Below are positions 41,355-50,655 of a stretch of DNA of 60,876 nucleotides, in pieces (positions within the stretch are counted from its first letter, which is position 1; every line of letters starts with the position of its first letter). A program made the translations under genes and the position numbers. Source of the stretch: an uncultured Prevotellaceae bacterium. Lineage in GTDB: Bacteria > Bacteroidota > Bacteroidia > Bacteroidales > Bacteroidaceae. Location of the stretch: assembly GCA_902774815.1 (NCBI GenBank), contig CACYJV010000020.1, positions 1 through 60,876 of the forward strand. Direction: 5' to 3'. The notes beneath the pieces are model-generated. The model was not told the origin of the DNA. It saw only the letters and a program-made list of their open reading frames with translations, and did no database searches.

Positions 41355-42473
41355 CTATTTAGTTCCAACGATCTTTGTCTTTGGCAACGTGGCATTGCGG
41401 CGGCGCACAACGGTAACCACACTCTGTGCCAGTGCAAGGAAGGCCTGTCCCGTCATCGTATCGGCGTTAAGTGCAGATGGTGTACCCTGATCGCCATTGT
41501 CACAGATGCTCTGCACAATAGGAATCTGTGCCAATAGCGGCACTTGCATCTCCTCTGCCAACTGTTTGCAGCCTTCACGTCCAAACAGATAGTAGCGGTT
41601 CTCAGGCAGTTCGGCAGGCGTAAACCATGCCATGTTCTCCACAAGTCCGAGGATAGGCACGTTCACCTTATCGTTTCTGTACATATCGATACCCTTGCGT
41701 GCATCGGCAAGAGCCACCTGTTGAGGTGTCGAAACGATAATCGCACCCGTGATGGCAAGCGTCTGCAAGAGTGTCAGGTGAATGTCGCTTGTTCCCGGTG
41801 GTGTATCGAGAATCAAGTAGTCAAGTTCGCCCCAGTCGGCATCGCCTATGAGTTGCTTCAATGCGCCCGTTGCCATGCCGCCGCGCCAAAGCGTAGCCGT
41901 CTGTGGGTCAACAAAGAAGCCGATACTGAGCAGTTTCACGCCATATTTCTCAACAGGCACTATCAAGTCGCGCCCATCCTTTTTCACGGCGTAGGGTTGC
42001 ACATCTTCCACACCGAACATCTTGGTCATCGACGGACCGAAAATGTCACAGTCGAGCAATCCCACCTGATAGCCAAGACGTGCCAATGCAATCGCCAGGT
42101 TTGCCGATACCGTCGACTTACCGACACCTCCCTTACCAGAGCTCACGGCGATGATGTTCTTCACGTCGGGCAACAACTTGCCCACCTCAGGACGTGGCGC
42201 GCGCTTGAACTCGGTTTCAATCTCCACCTCCACATCCTTACCGCAATGGTATTTAATGGCAGCCTCAGCAGCCTTGACCGTAGACTTCAGGAAGGGGTCG
42301 GTATCGCGTTCAAACACCAATACGACTTTCGTACTCCACACGTTGCGTTCACGGTCGAAGCCCACCGATGGCGTATCGCCGATCATTTCACTCTCTACAA
42401 GGTTTTTCTTTGTGCCTGCATAGGTCACCGTGGCCAATGCCTCTAACACCTTCTTTGGATATAATGCTTCCAT
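41355..42473 (-). CDS. mrp: Mrp/ApbC iron-sulfur carrier ATPase
   Basis: 372 residues. An N-terminal MIP18/DUF59 domain (1-95) precedes the P-loop NTPase with a deviant Walker A SSGKGGVGKST, switch DCDIFGPSM, and YLILDTPPGTSDIHLTL. The CxxC found in many NBP35 proteins is not visible at the C-terminus. Members carry [4Fe-4S] clusters to target enzymes. ATG 42473 is the family start; a minus-strand -7 box (TACTTTTG, near 42511-42504) lies upstream. Confidence 0.94.
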   Translation of the reverse strand: MEALYPKKVLEALATVTYAGTKKNLVESEMIGDTPSVGFDRERNVWSTKVVLVFERDTDPFLKSTVKAAEAAIKYHCGKDVEVEIETEFKRAPRPEVGKLLPDVKNIIAVSSGKGGVGKSTVSANLAIALARLGYQVGLLDCDIFGPSMTKMFGVEDVQPYAVKKDGRDLIVPVEKYGVKLLSIGFFVDPQTATLWRGGMATGALKQLIGDADWGELDYLILDTPPGTSDIHLTLLQTLAITGAIIVSTPQQVALADARKGIDMYRNDKVNVPILGLVENMAWFTPAELPENRYYLFGREGCKQLAEEMQVPLLAQIPIVQSICDNGDQGTPSALNADTMTGQAFLALAQSVVTVVRRRNATLPKTKIVGTK

Positions 42474-42604
42474 GTTGTTCGTCGTTATTTGTTTTTCAGA
42501 TGCAAAAGTAATGCTTTTTTCTCAATAAACGACTGCTTTAGGAGAAAAACTCATAGCTTTTACCATCGAAAACCATAAAGATAATGAAGCTGAACAATGT
42601 ATTC

Positions 42605-44284
42605 TCACTCCACCTGCCGGCAATACTTATAGCCAAGGCGTTCGTAGAGCTTGCACAACCGAGGCAGTCTTGCACGGAAATCCTCAAAGTCTTTCTGGTC
42701 AGGCCTGCACCATTGCACTTCACTCATGGCACCCAATCGTGGCAACAGTTGGTAGAAAGCATGCTCGGGATAGGCCACATGCTCTGTCCACAAGTTGGTT
42801 TGCACACCGAGAATGTACTGTTGCTCCTCTTCAGTGAGTTCATCGGGCATGACTGGCTCAAAGCTATACATCTTACTACACGATACGATGTAGCTGCCTG
42901 TGGTACGGGGTTGCTTGGCCACATCTTTCAGTTGGGGATGGTCAATGTAGGCATAGACGTTGGGACTCATGATGACGCGGTGGTGCTGACGGGCAGCTTC
43001 CACGCCGCCCTTCACACCTTTCCACGACATGACGATAGAACGTTCAGTAAGACCGCCGTCCAGTATTTCATTCCAACCAATAAGGTCACGTCCACGCGAC
43101 GACAGGAATTCTTCCATCTGGTTGTTGATGTACGTCTGCAGTTGGTCTTCTGGACTATGCTTGCCATCGTCAACAAGTCCCAACTCCCTTATCTTTGCCT
43201 GGCATTTCTCGCACTTGCGCCATCGGTCTTTAGGACATTCGTCGCCGCCGATATGTATATATTTCGACGGGAAAACGTCGCAAAGTTCTCCCAATACGGT
43301 ATGCAGGAAACGAATGGTCTCAGGATTACCGCCACAAAGCACATCTCGACTGATCGTCCAATAGGTCAGAACAGGATAGGGACCACCCGTACAACCCAAC
43401 TGCGGAAACACGTGCAGGGCTCCTTGCATGTGTCCAGGCAGGTCTATCTCAGGAACGACGTTGATGTATCGTTCTGCTGCATAGCGCACCACTTCGCGAC
43501 AATCGTCCTGGGTGTAGTAGCCGCCATAGGGAACACCATCATAGATACCCATATTACCCGGGCCAATGACGGTTTGTTCCCTCACACTTCCTTGCTTGGC
43601 CAATTCGGGCAGTGCCTTCACCTCAAAGCGCCATCCCTGATCGTCGGTAAGGTGCCAGTGGAACTGGTTACAGCCATGCAGGGCCATGGCATCAAGAAAC
43701 TGCTTGATAGTCGTCACGTCAAAGAAGTGGCGGGCACAGTCAAGCAACACACCACGATAGGCAAAACGAGGTTGGTCGACGATCTGTACAAAGGGAAAGT
43801 CAACTCTACTAAGTGCCGTCTCTCCAGCTTTCAGCACAGGCAGACTCTTGCGCAAAGTCTGCCCGGCACGGAACAATCCCTCGGCCGTAGCAGCTTGCAG
43901 CGTGATTCCTTTCTTATCTACCGTGATGCTGTAAGCTTCTTTTTCCTGGTCGGTGAGAGCCACGAGCGCCTGACCTTTCTTTGCCGTACCCTTTCGTATC
44001 AATTGCATACGAATGGCTGCGCGCTTGTCCGATGGGCGCAACTCGAGCCGCAGCCCAGTTGCCTGTTCAATCCATTGCTGCAGGAAACTGGCATTACGAG
44101 CCACATCGGCTTGAGCTTCATCGTAGGCTATTGACATGCCTTCATGCACAGTAAAAGCGTGCAGGCTGTCTACCGTCACCTCTTTTGGCTGAGGTATGAT
44201 GCGGTAGTCGGCTTGCTGAGCATGGACACTCTGATTTGCCCATACGAAAAATAATAACGGAATGACAAATACGAGACGCTTCAT
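42605..44284 (-). CDS. Secreted beta-N-acetylhexosaminidase (GH20)
   Basis: 559 residues with a signal peptide (to SVHAQ). A GH20b-like N-terminal domain (YRIIPQPKEVTVDSLHAFTV) and the catalytic barrel follow: FAYRGVLLDCARHFFDV, FHWHLTDDQGWR, and HIGGDECPKDRW with the Asp-Glu pair that polarises the acetamido group. C-terminal WCRPDQKDFEDFRARLPRLCKLYERLGYKY is the usual end. It releases GlcNAc or GalNAc from host glycans or chitobiose-type chains. Divergent from the DUF362 gene. Confidence 0.95.
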   Translation of the reverse strand: MKRLVFVIPLLFFVWANQSVHAQQADYRIIPQPKEVTVDSLHAFTVHEGMSIAYDEAQADVARNASFLQQWIEQATGLRLELRPSDKRAAIRMQLIRKGTAKKGQALVALTDQEKEAYSITVDKKGITLQAATAEGLFRAGQTLRKSLPVLKAGETALSRVDFPFVQIVDQPRFAYRGVLLDCARHFFDVTTIKQFLDAMALHGCNQFHWHLTDDQGWRFEVKALPELAKQGSVREQTVIGPGNMGIYDGVPYGGYYTQDDCREVVRYAAERYINVVPEIDLPGHMQGALHVFPQLGCTGGPYPVLTYWTISRDVLCGGNPETIRFLHTVLGELCDVFPSKYIHIGGDECPKDRWRKCEKCQAKIRELGLVDDGKHSPEDQLQTYINNQMEEFLSSRGRDLIGWNEILDGGLTERSIVMSWKGVKGGVEAARQHHRVIMSPNVYAYIDHPQLKDVAKQPRTTGSYIVSCSKMYSFEPVMPDELTEEEQQYILGVQTNLWTEHVAYPEHAFYQLLPRLGAMSEVQWCRPDQKDFEDFRARLPRLCKLYERLGYKYCRQVE

Positions 44285-44405
44285 AACAATATCTTTTTAA
44301 TATTCAAATGACAAAGTTAAACAAATTCCTTCAAACTCTGGCGCATTATTCGTTTTTTTTGTCTATATTTGCAAGTTGAAATCAAAACTAAAGACAAATA
44401 TCACA

Positions 44406-45407
44406 ATGAAGAAAATGCATTTTACGTTTGTCCTGTTGGCATTGCTAGTGCTTGCCGCATGTGCCCAAGATAAGAATTTGGCAGACGAAAAGCTAGCCAA
44501 TGGCAAAGCAAAGGTCTACATGACGAGCGAGATTTCGCCCGAGGCACTGGTGAAAATCTACAAGGCACTAGGCCGTGAGGCTACTGGACGCGTCGCCGTT
44601 AAGATATCTACCGGCGAAGGTGGCAACACCCACTACTTGAAACCCACGCTCATCCGCAACCTCATTGAGGAAGTAAATGGCACCATCGTGGAATGCTGCA
44701 CAGCCTATGGCGGCACGCGTCAGGACCCGAAGAAGCACTGGGAGACCATCCATGAGCATGGTTTTGACTCCATCTTTGCCGTCGACCTGATGGATGAGTT
44801 TGGCGAGATGCGCATCCCCGTGAAGGATCAGAAGCATCTCCGCTACGACATCGTAGGCGAACACCTGGCCAACTATACGTTCATGATCAACCTTGCCCAC
44901 TTCAAGGGACACGCCATGGGTGGCTTCGGTGGTGTATTGAAGAATGCTTCCATCGGTGTAGCATCCACCAACGGCAAGGCTTATATCCATTCTGCAGGCA
45001 AGACTACCGATCCCGTGCTGACATGGACACCACAATATTTGGCAGCTGGTCCTACGCAGGACAACTTCCTCGAGTCGATGGCTGCTGCAGCACAGGCCGT
45101 TCACAACTACTTCGGTGAAAGCATTCTCTACATCAACGTGATGAACAACATGTCGGTCGACTGCGATTGCGATGGTCATCCCGCCGAACCACGGCTGAAG
45201 GACATGGGAATCCTGGCTTCCACCGATCCCGTGGCACTCGACAAGGCATGTCTCGACCTGGTATTTAACCATAAAGCCAGTGATGGCGACGACGAAAAAC
45301 CGCTCATTGAGCGCATCAACCGCCAACATGGTACCTATATTGTCGACTATGCCGAACAGATCGGCCTAGGCACCAAGAATTACGAACTGGTCAACATTGA
45401 CCAATAA
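44406..45407 (+). CDS. DUF362 lipoprotein
   Basis: 333 residues from ATG 44406. The start KKMHFTFVLLALLVLAAC ends in a lipobox (LAAC), so the mature protein is probably a lipoprotein. The DUF362 core follows: RVAVKISTGEGGNTHYLKPTLI, GTIVECCTAYGGTR, MINLAHFKGHAMGGFGGVLKNASIG and NMSVDCDCDGHPAEP. DUF362 proteins often carry iron-sulfur ligands, and Cys-x-Cys is present here, but no ferredoxin domain is attached. Function unknown. A plus-strand TATATTTG (44364-44371) precedes it. The GH31 gene starts 6 bp after its stop. Confidence 0.85.
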   Translation: MKKMHFTFVLLALLVLAACAQDKNLADEKLANGKAKVYMTSEISPEALVKIYKALGREATGRVAVKISTGEGGNTHYLKPTLIRNLIEEVNGTIVECCTAYGGTRQDPKKHWETIHEHGFDSIFAVDLMDEFGEMRIPVKDQKHLRYDIVGEHLANYTFMINLAHFKGHAMGGFGGVLKNASIGVASTNGKAYIHSAGKTTDPVLTWTPQYLAAGPTQDNFLESMAAAAQAVHNYFGESILYINVMNNMSVDCDCDGHPAEPRLKDMGILASTDPVALDKACLDLVFNHKASDGDDEKPLIERINRQHGTYIVDYAEQIGLGTKNYELVNIDQ

Positions 45408-45413
45408 TCCTAC

Positions 45414-47858
45414 ATGATGATGCATTTGAAAGCCAGACAACGCCTTGTCATGCTGCTCTGCTTCTTTGGTACAGCACTACAGTCATTTGCTTCGCCAGCT
45501 GACATGAAGCCGGCTGAAGGCAGTGTTTCTTTTGGTAAAGGCCAACTCACGCTGACCACATTGGCACCGAATGCCATCAGGATTCGTTACACGGAGACTG
45601 CTCCTTCCGACACGCTGCCCGACTGGATCTATAATGGAGCGGCACAACCCACTGACAATGCGGTGTTCAATGTCCGTGTCGACGCCAAGAAACGCCTGCT
45701 GCAAATCACCGACCGCTCGGGCCGAATCGTGTTCGAGGCCACAAATCATCAGTTGCGCCCATCAACCGTCAGTGGTGAACCCACTCAAGAGGCTCGCTTG
45801 GCATTCCGTTCGCCCGACGATGAATGTCTCTACGGACTGGGACAGTTTCAGGATGGCGTGCTCAATGTGCGTGGACTGACGCGACGTCTCACACAGGTAA
45901 ACACGCAGATTGCCATCCCTATGCTGATTTCCAGCAAAGGCTATGGTGTGCTGTGGAACAACTATGGACTGACTGACTTCAATCCCTGCTCTAAGTCCGT
46001 GGCACTGACACGTGGCGAAGGCACCAATCGGCGCGAAGCAGTGAATGTGACCTCTACCGAAGGTGGCAAGCAGGATATCAGGGAAGAGAACAAATTCACG
46101 GCAACACTGAAAGTAAGTGAAGAGGGCGACTATTCATTGATGCTCGACGTGGGGCAGAAAATGGCGCGCCGCCATCATCTGACGATTGATGGAGAGAAGG
46201 TCATCGACATGCAAAACGTCTGGTTACCACCCACTACCTCAACGATTGTACACCTGACAAAAGGCACTCACGTTCTCGAAGCCCACCTCACCCGCGACGA
46301 CAAACCCATATTATACTATAATAAGGTACAGCCTCTGACAGTGTTGCAGTCGCCTGTTGCCGATGCCGTCGACTACACGGTGTTCCTTGGCACGGCCGAT
46401 GAGATCATCGCCACTTACCGGAAGCTGACGGGCGAAGCACCCCTCATGCCACAATGGGCACTGGGTTACATTCATTGCCGCGAACGTTTCCACTCACAAG
46501 ATGAGATTCTGAAGACTGCCCAACACTTCCGTCAGGAAGAATTACCGGTGGATGTCATCGTGCAAGACTGGCAATACTGGGGCAAATATGGGTGGAACGC
46601 CATGAAATTCGATGAAGACCACTACCCGACTCCATCGCTGATGACCGACAGTTTGCACCGCATGAACATGCGTCTGATGGTCAGTGTATGGTCGAAAATC
46701 GACCGCAAGTCAGAGGTAGGGCGCCAGATGGCTGCCGATGGACATTACATCCCCGGTACCGATTGGATAGACTTCTTCAATCCAGCTTCGGCTGATGCCT
46801 ATTGGAAGAATTTCAGCCAGCGACTGTTGCCCGTTGGTATCGATGCGTGGTGGCAAGATGCCACTGAACCCGAGAACGACGATCTGGTTGGCCGGCGCGT
46901 ATGGAACGGCCGCTATGCCGGTGAACGTTTCCGCAATGTCTATCCATTGTTGGTCAACAAGACGGTCTTCGAAGGTCTCATGAACGACCGACCCAACCAG
47001 CGCCCGATGATTCTGACGCGATGTGGCTATACGGGCATCCAGCGATATGGCTCTGCGATGTGGTCGGGCGACGTTGGCAACGACTGGAAGACGCTGCGCC
47101 AACAAATCATTGCAGGCTTAGGCATGCAGGCTGCAGGTATTCCTTGGTGGACATACGATGCCGGCGGGTTCTTCCGTCCAGCCAATCAGTACAAGGACAC
47201 GGCCTATGTGAAGCGTATGCTGCGCTGGATTCAGACGGCTGTCTACCTGCCATTGATGCGTGTGCATGGCTACATGAGCAACACCGAACCTTGGGAATAT
47301 GGACCTAAGGCACAGGCTGCCATTGCCCGTTGCCTCAACGAACGCTATTCACTGATGCCTTACATCTACTCACAGGCTGCGGCAGTGAGTTTCGATGGTT
47401 CCACGCTCATGCGCCCGTTGGTGTTCGACTTCCCCGACGACCCGGAAGCGCTGCGCCAGGAATGTGAGTATATGTTTGGCCCATCGCTGCTCATCAGTCC
47501 TGTCACCGAGCCTGATGCGACCCAATGGACCACCTATCTGCCCCAACACGATGCCGGGTGGTACGACTACCACACGGGCCGTCATTACGATGGTGGACAG
47601 TATGTGACGACAACCATCGACGACACGTTCATCCCTGTCTTCGTGAAGGCTGGTAGCATCTTGCCACTTTGCCATGGCAAGGACTACGCTACAGACCGAG
47701 ATGGTGTCACGCTGGAGATGCGCGTCTATCCGGGCAAGGATGCCAAGTTCACGCTCTATGAGGACGAAGGCTATACCAACGACTACCGCAACGGCAAATA
47801 TCGTCGCACCACCTATCGCTGGGACGAAGCCAGCCAGAAACTTGAAATTGATAATTGA
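45414..47858 (+). CDS. Glycoside hydrolase family 31, probable alpha-xylosidase
   Basis: 814 residues with a signal peptide. N-terminal beta-sandwich (to about 190), a PA14-like insert (FTATLKVSEEGDYSLMLDVGQ...IVHLTKGTHVLEAHLT) and the catalytic barrel: WALGYIHCRERFHSQDEIL, VIVQDWQYWGKYGWNAM, and the nucleophile Asp in DAWWQDATEPENDD, a form typical of alpha-xylosidases; the acid is the Asp of WSGDVGNDWKTL. With GH115 downstream it suggests xylan or xyloglucan side-chain removal. Its last residues (LEIDN) and TGA stop come from a heptamer tract. Confidence 0.92.
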   Translation: MMMHLKARQRLVMLLCFFGTALQSFASPADMKPAEGSVSFGKGQLTLTTLAPNAIRIRYTETAPSDTLPDWIYNGAAQPTDNAVFNVRVDAKKRLLQITDRSGRIVFEATNHQLRPSTVSGEPTQEARLAFRSPDDECLYGLGQFQDGVLNVRGLTRRLTQVNTQIAIPMLISSKGYGVLWNNYGLTDFNPCSKSVALTRGEGTNRREAVNVTSTEGGKQDIREENKFTATLKVSEEGDYSLMLDVGQKMARRHHLTIDGEKVIDMQNVWLPPTTSTIVHLTKGTHVLEAHLTRDDKPILYYNKVQPLTVLQSPVADAVDYTVFLGTADEIIATYRKLTGEAPLMPQWALGYIHCRERFHSQDEILKTAQHFRQEELPVDVIVQDWQYWGKYGWNAMKFDEDHYPTPSLMTDSLHRMNMRLMVSVWSKIDRKSEVGRQMAADGHYIPGTDWIDFFNPASADAYWKNFSQRLLPVGIDAWWQDATEPENDDLVGRRVWNGRYAGERFRNVYPLLVNKTVFEGLMNDRPNQRPMILTRCGYTGIQRYGSAMWSGDVGNDWKTLRQQIIAGLGMQAAGIPWWTYDAGGFFRPANQYKDTAYVKRMLRWIQTAVYLPLMRVHGYMSNTEPWEYGPKAQAAIARCLNERYSLMPYIYSQAAAVSFDGSTLMRPLVFDFPDDPEALRQECEYMFGPSLLISPVTEPDATQWTTYLPQHDAGWYDYHTGRHYDGGQYVTTTIDDTFIPVFVKAGSILPLCHGKDYATDRDGVTLEMRVYPGKDAKFTLYEDEGYTNDYRNGKYRRTTYRWDEASQKLEIDN

Positions 47859-48153
47859 CAATTGATAGTTCTTTTTCCGCTTCGCTACAAAAGCGTCCCT
47901 GCGGGCCGAGCGGATAATTGACAGTTGAAAGTTGATAGTTATGATTACCCTTAGTGGTAGCAAATCCGTGCAGCAAGCCGCAAATTGAAAATGGATAGTT
48001 CTTTCTCCGCTTCGCTACGAAAGCGGCAAAGCCGAGCGGATAATTGAGAATTAAAATCTGCGCAATCCGTGTAATCTGTGGGCAAAAACCCATCCGTGTC
48101 ATCCGTGGTTCTTTCCCCACTGCGTTATGAAAGCGTTCCTGCGGACCGAGCGG
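47841..48153. repeat. Composite repeat region between GH31 and GH115
   Basis: Heptamers (CTTGAAA, TTGATAA, TTGACAA, TTGATAG at 47841-47868; TTGACAG, TTGAAAG, TTGATAG at 47919-47939) alternate with three copies of a 42-45 base element (47869-47913, 47999-48040, 48109-48153) that starts TTCTTT and ends CCGAGCGG. The middle copy holds the hairpin CCGCTTCGCTACGAAAGCGG. ATCCGTGT-type direct repeats (48063-48107) precede the third copy. No gene is present in 47859-48177. Confidence 0.85.
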
Positions 48154-48177
48154 CAAAATCGTAAATAATTAATAAAG

Positions 48178-50655
48178 ATGCGTTCCTTCCTTACATTGTT
48201 ACTTTGTCAGTTTGTTACTTTGGTCAGTGCCACAAACCTCGTCTGGTACGACGGTCATTCCCATGTGGGTTATGTTGCACAGCAACACTACTCGCCTGTC
48301 GTTGAAATTGCCCTCCACATGTTCAGCGACGACATGCGAGCCGTAACGGGACAACGCGCAAAGGCCGACAACAAGGGACGTGTTGAAATCATCGAACTGA
48401 GCACGCTTAACAACAAGGAATTCAAGAAGATACAAAAGCGCCGCCTGCCCTACCAGAAAGTCATTACCAAGAAGGATGCCTTCTATATTGGCGTGCACAA
48501 CGGACGATTGGTGGTCATTGGCGACAATGGTCGCGGAACGGCTTATGGCATACTGGAACTGTCGCGAATGGCAGGTGTTTCTCCTTGGACATGGTGGGGT
48601 GACGTGGTACCTGAACGCCGCAAGCGACTGGAGGTCGACGACCGCTTCACGACCTTTCAACAACCATCGGTTGAGTTTCGTGGCATCTTCATCAACGACG
48701 AAGACTGGAGCCTGCGCCCATGGGCTGGAGGCGACATCGGACCAAAGACTTATCATAAGCTTTTTGAGTTACTCCTACGACTGAGAGCCAACACCATCTG
48801 GCCAGCCATGCACGAAGGAACCACACCCTTCTTCCAAAAGAAAGGAAACCGCGAAGTGGCTGATTCTTTCGATATCTTCGTTGGCTCAAGCCATTGCGAA
48901 CCCATGCTACGCAATAACGTAGGCGAATGGGACCAGAAGCGCATGGGCGACTACAACTTCTTCACCAATCGCCAACGTGTCTTGAAATACTGGCAAGATC
49001 GTGTCGACGAGACACGCGACATGGATGCCATCTACACGTTGGGCATGCGTGGCATCCACGATGGAGCCATGGAAGGTGCCAAAACCATGGAACAAAAGGT
49101 GCAAGGTCTCACTGATGTCATCCGCGAACAACTCTCAATGCTCAACGCTAAACCCTCAACTACAGGAGACGCTCCGCTTCCCACGGTCTTTATTCCTTAC
49201 AAAGAGGTGCTCGACATTTATCAGCATGGTGTACGTGTGCCCGACGATGTCACGCTCATGTGGTGCGACGACAACTATGGCTACCTGACACGTTTGCCTG
49301 ACTCTCTCGAGCAACGCCGTTCAGGTGGACACGGCATCTACTATCATCTGTCTTATTGGGGACGTCCGCACGACTACCTCTGGCTTTCCACCACACAGCC
49401 AGGACTCATCTACCACGAGATGCAGACGGCCTATAATCATGGTGTCCGCCGTATGTGGATAGCCAATGTCCACGATCCGAAAGTGGCAGCCTATCAGCTG
49501 TCGCTATTCCTCGATATGGCATGGGACTTTGACAAGATGACGAAGTACTCAAGTAACGGAGTGACACCTTCACTCGATGCACATCTGAGGAGCTGGCTTG
49601 TGCAACAGTTCGGCAAGGACTGCGGCCAGAAGCTGTTTCCCATCATGAGGAAGTTCTACCAACTCACCGCCATCCGCCGGCCTGAGTTCATGGGATGGAG
49701 CCAGGTTGAGCTCGACAAGAAGAAGTATCCCAACGGTTTATCGCCAGCTGGCGACACCGAGTTCTATCCATTGTCATTCGGTGATGAACTTGAACGCTAT
49801 CTGGGTGAATATCAACTACTTCGACGGCAAGTGGAAGAGGTGGAAAAAGACCTGCGTCCTGAACTGAAAGACGCTTTCTTTGCCGCCGTGAAGTATCCCG
49901 TTTATGGTGCCTCGGCCATGGCCACAAAGCATCTGCAGGCACAGGAAGCACGCCATTTGGCACGCAAAGAGTCATTCCACCACGACAGCGAAGCTCTCTC
50001 GTCGGCAGCACATAGCATTAAGGCGTGGCGTGAGTTGCAACAGCTTACTGAGTTCTACAACAAGCAAATGGCTGGTGGAAAGTGGGATGGAATTATGTCG
50101 ATGGCACCTCGTTCGCTGCCTGTCTTCGCTGCACCTACCCTCCCCGACAAGCTGAGTGAAGAGGAGATACACAAATACGGACAACCCGACGAATACGAAG
50201 TAACCCCGAGCACCGACGGATGCATTGCCCGCAATGCCGCCGACTACACATCGGCCAGCGAAGGTGTAGAAGTCGTTCCCATGCTAGGCCATTCCATGAA
50301 GGCGGTATCGCTGCCAAAGGGCAGCAAGTTGTGGTATAAGTTCCAAGCCGACAAGCGCGGACAAGCCCTGCTACGCATCGCCCTCATCCCCACCCAGGCC
50401 AACGACTACGGCGACATACGCTTTTCCGTGAGCATCGATGGTGGCGAACCGAAAGTGTTCTCGTTGAAGGAACCATTCCGGTCTGAACGTTGGAAGACAC
50501 AGGTGCTTCGTGGACAGGCCCTCCGTGAACTGCCACTCAACATTGGCTGGGGCACGCATACCCTTATCATCGAGGCCCTCGACGACCACATTATCGTCGA
50601 TCAATGGATGATTGACTACAACCTCAAGCGCCAATTCTATCGCTTCCCGTTGTAG
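48178..50655 (+). CDS. GH115 xylan alpha-glucuronidase
   Basis: 825 residues with a signal peptide. The family is recognised from FYIGVHNGRLVVIGDNGRGTAYGILELSRMAGVSPWTWWGDVVPERR, EFRGIFINDEDWSLRPWA, RANTIWPAMHEGTTPFF and VTLMWCDDNYGYLTRLP. The long C-terminal part (from about 630) is the GH115 accessory region. It removes (4-O-methyl)glucuronic acid from xylan. Its stop codon TAG is the TAG of a REP palindrome (GTAG at 50652), so the repeat abuts the last codon. Confidence 0.93.
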   Translation: MRSFLTLLLCQFVTLVSATNLVWYDGHSHVGYVAQQHYSPVVEIALHMFSDDMRAVTGQRAKADNKGRVEIIELSTLNNKEFKKIQKRRLPYQKVITKKDAFYIGVHNGRLVVIGDNGRGTAYGILELSRMAGVSPWTWWGDVVPERRKRLEVDDRFTTFQQPSVEFRGIFINDEDWSLRPWAGGDIGPKTYHKLFELLLRLRANTIWPAMHEGTTPFFQKKGNREVADSFDIFVGSSHCEPMLRNNVGEWDQKRMGDYNFFTNRQRVLKYWQDRVDETRDMDAIYTLGMRGIHDGAMEGAKTMEQKVQGLTDVIREQLSMLNAKPSTTGDAPLPTVFIPYKEVLDIYQHGVRVPDDVTLMWCDDNYGYLTRLPDSLEQRRSGGHGIYYHLSYWGRPHDYLWLSTTQPGLIYHEMQTAYNHGVRRMWIANVHDPKVAAYQLSLFLDMAWDFDKMTKYSSNGVTPSLDAHLRSWLVQQFGKDCGQKLFPIMRKFYQLTAIRRPEFMGWSQVELDKKKYPNGLSPAGDTEFYPLSFGDELERYLGEYQLLRRQVEEVEKDLRPELKDAFFAAVKYPVYGASAMATKHLQAQEARHLARKESFHHDSEALSSAAHSIKAWRELQQLTEFYNKQMAGGKWDGIMSMAPRSLPVFAAPTLPDKLSEEEIHKYGQPDEYEVTPSTDGCIARNAADYTSASEGVEVVPMLGHSMKAVSLPKGSKLWYKFQADKRGQALLRIALIPTQANDYGDIRFSVSIDGGEPKVFSLKEPFRSERWKTQVLRGQALRELPLNIGWGTHTLIIEALDDHIIVDQWMIDYNLKRQFYRFPL

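Noticed and set aside
42584-44134. 516-residue frame opposite the GH20 gene
   Set aside because: It mirrors a well-recognised hexosaminidase with intact catalytic motifs; the antisense translation shows no family signature.
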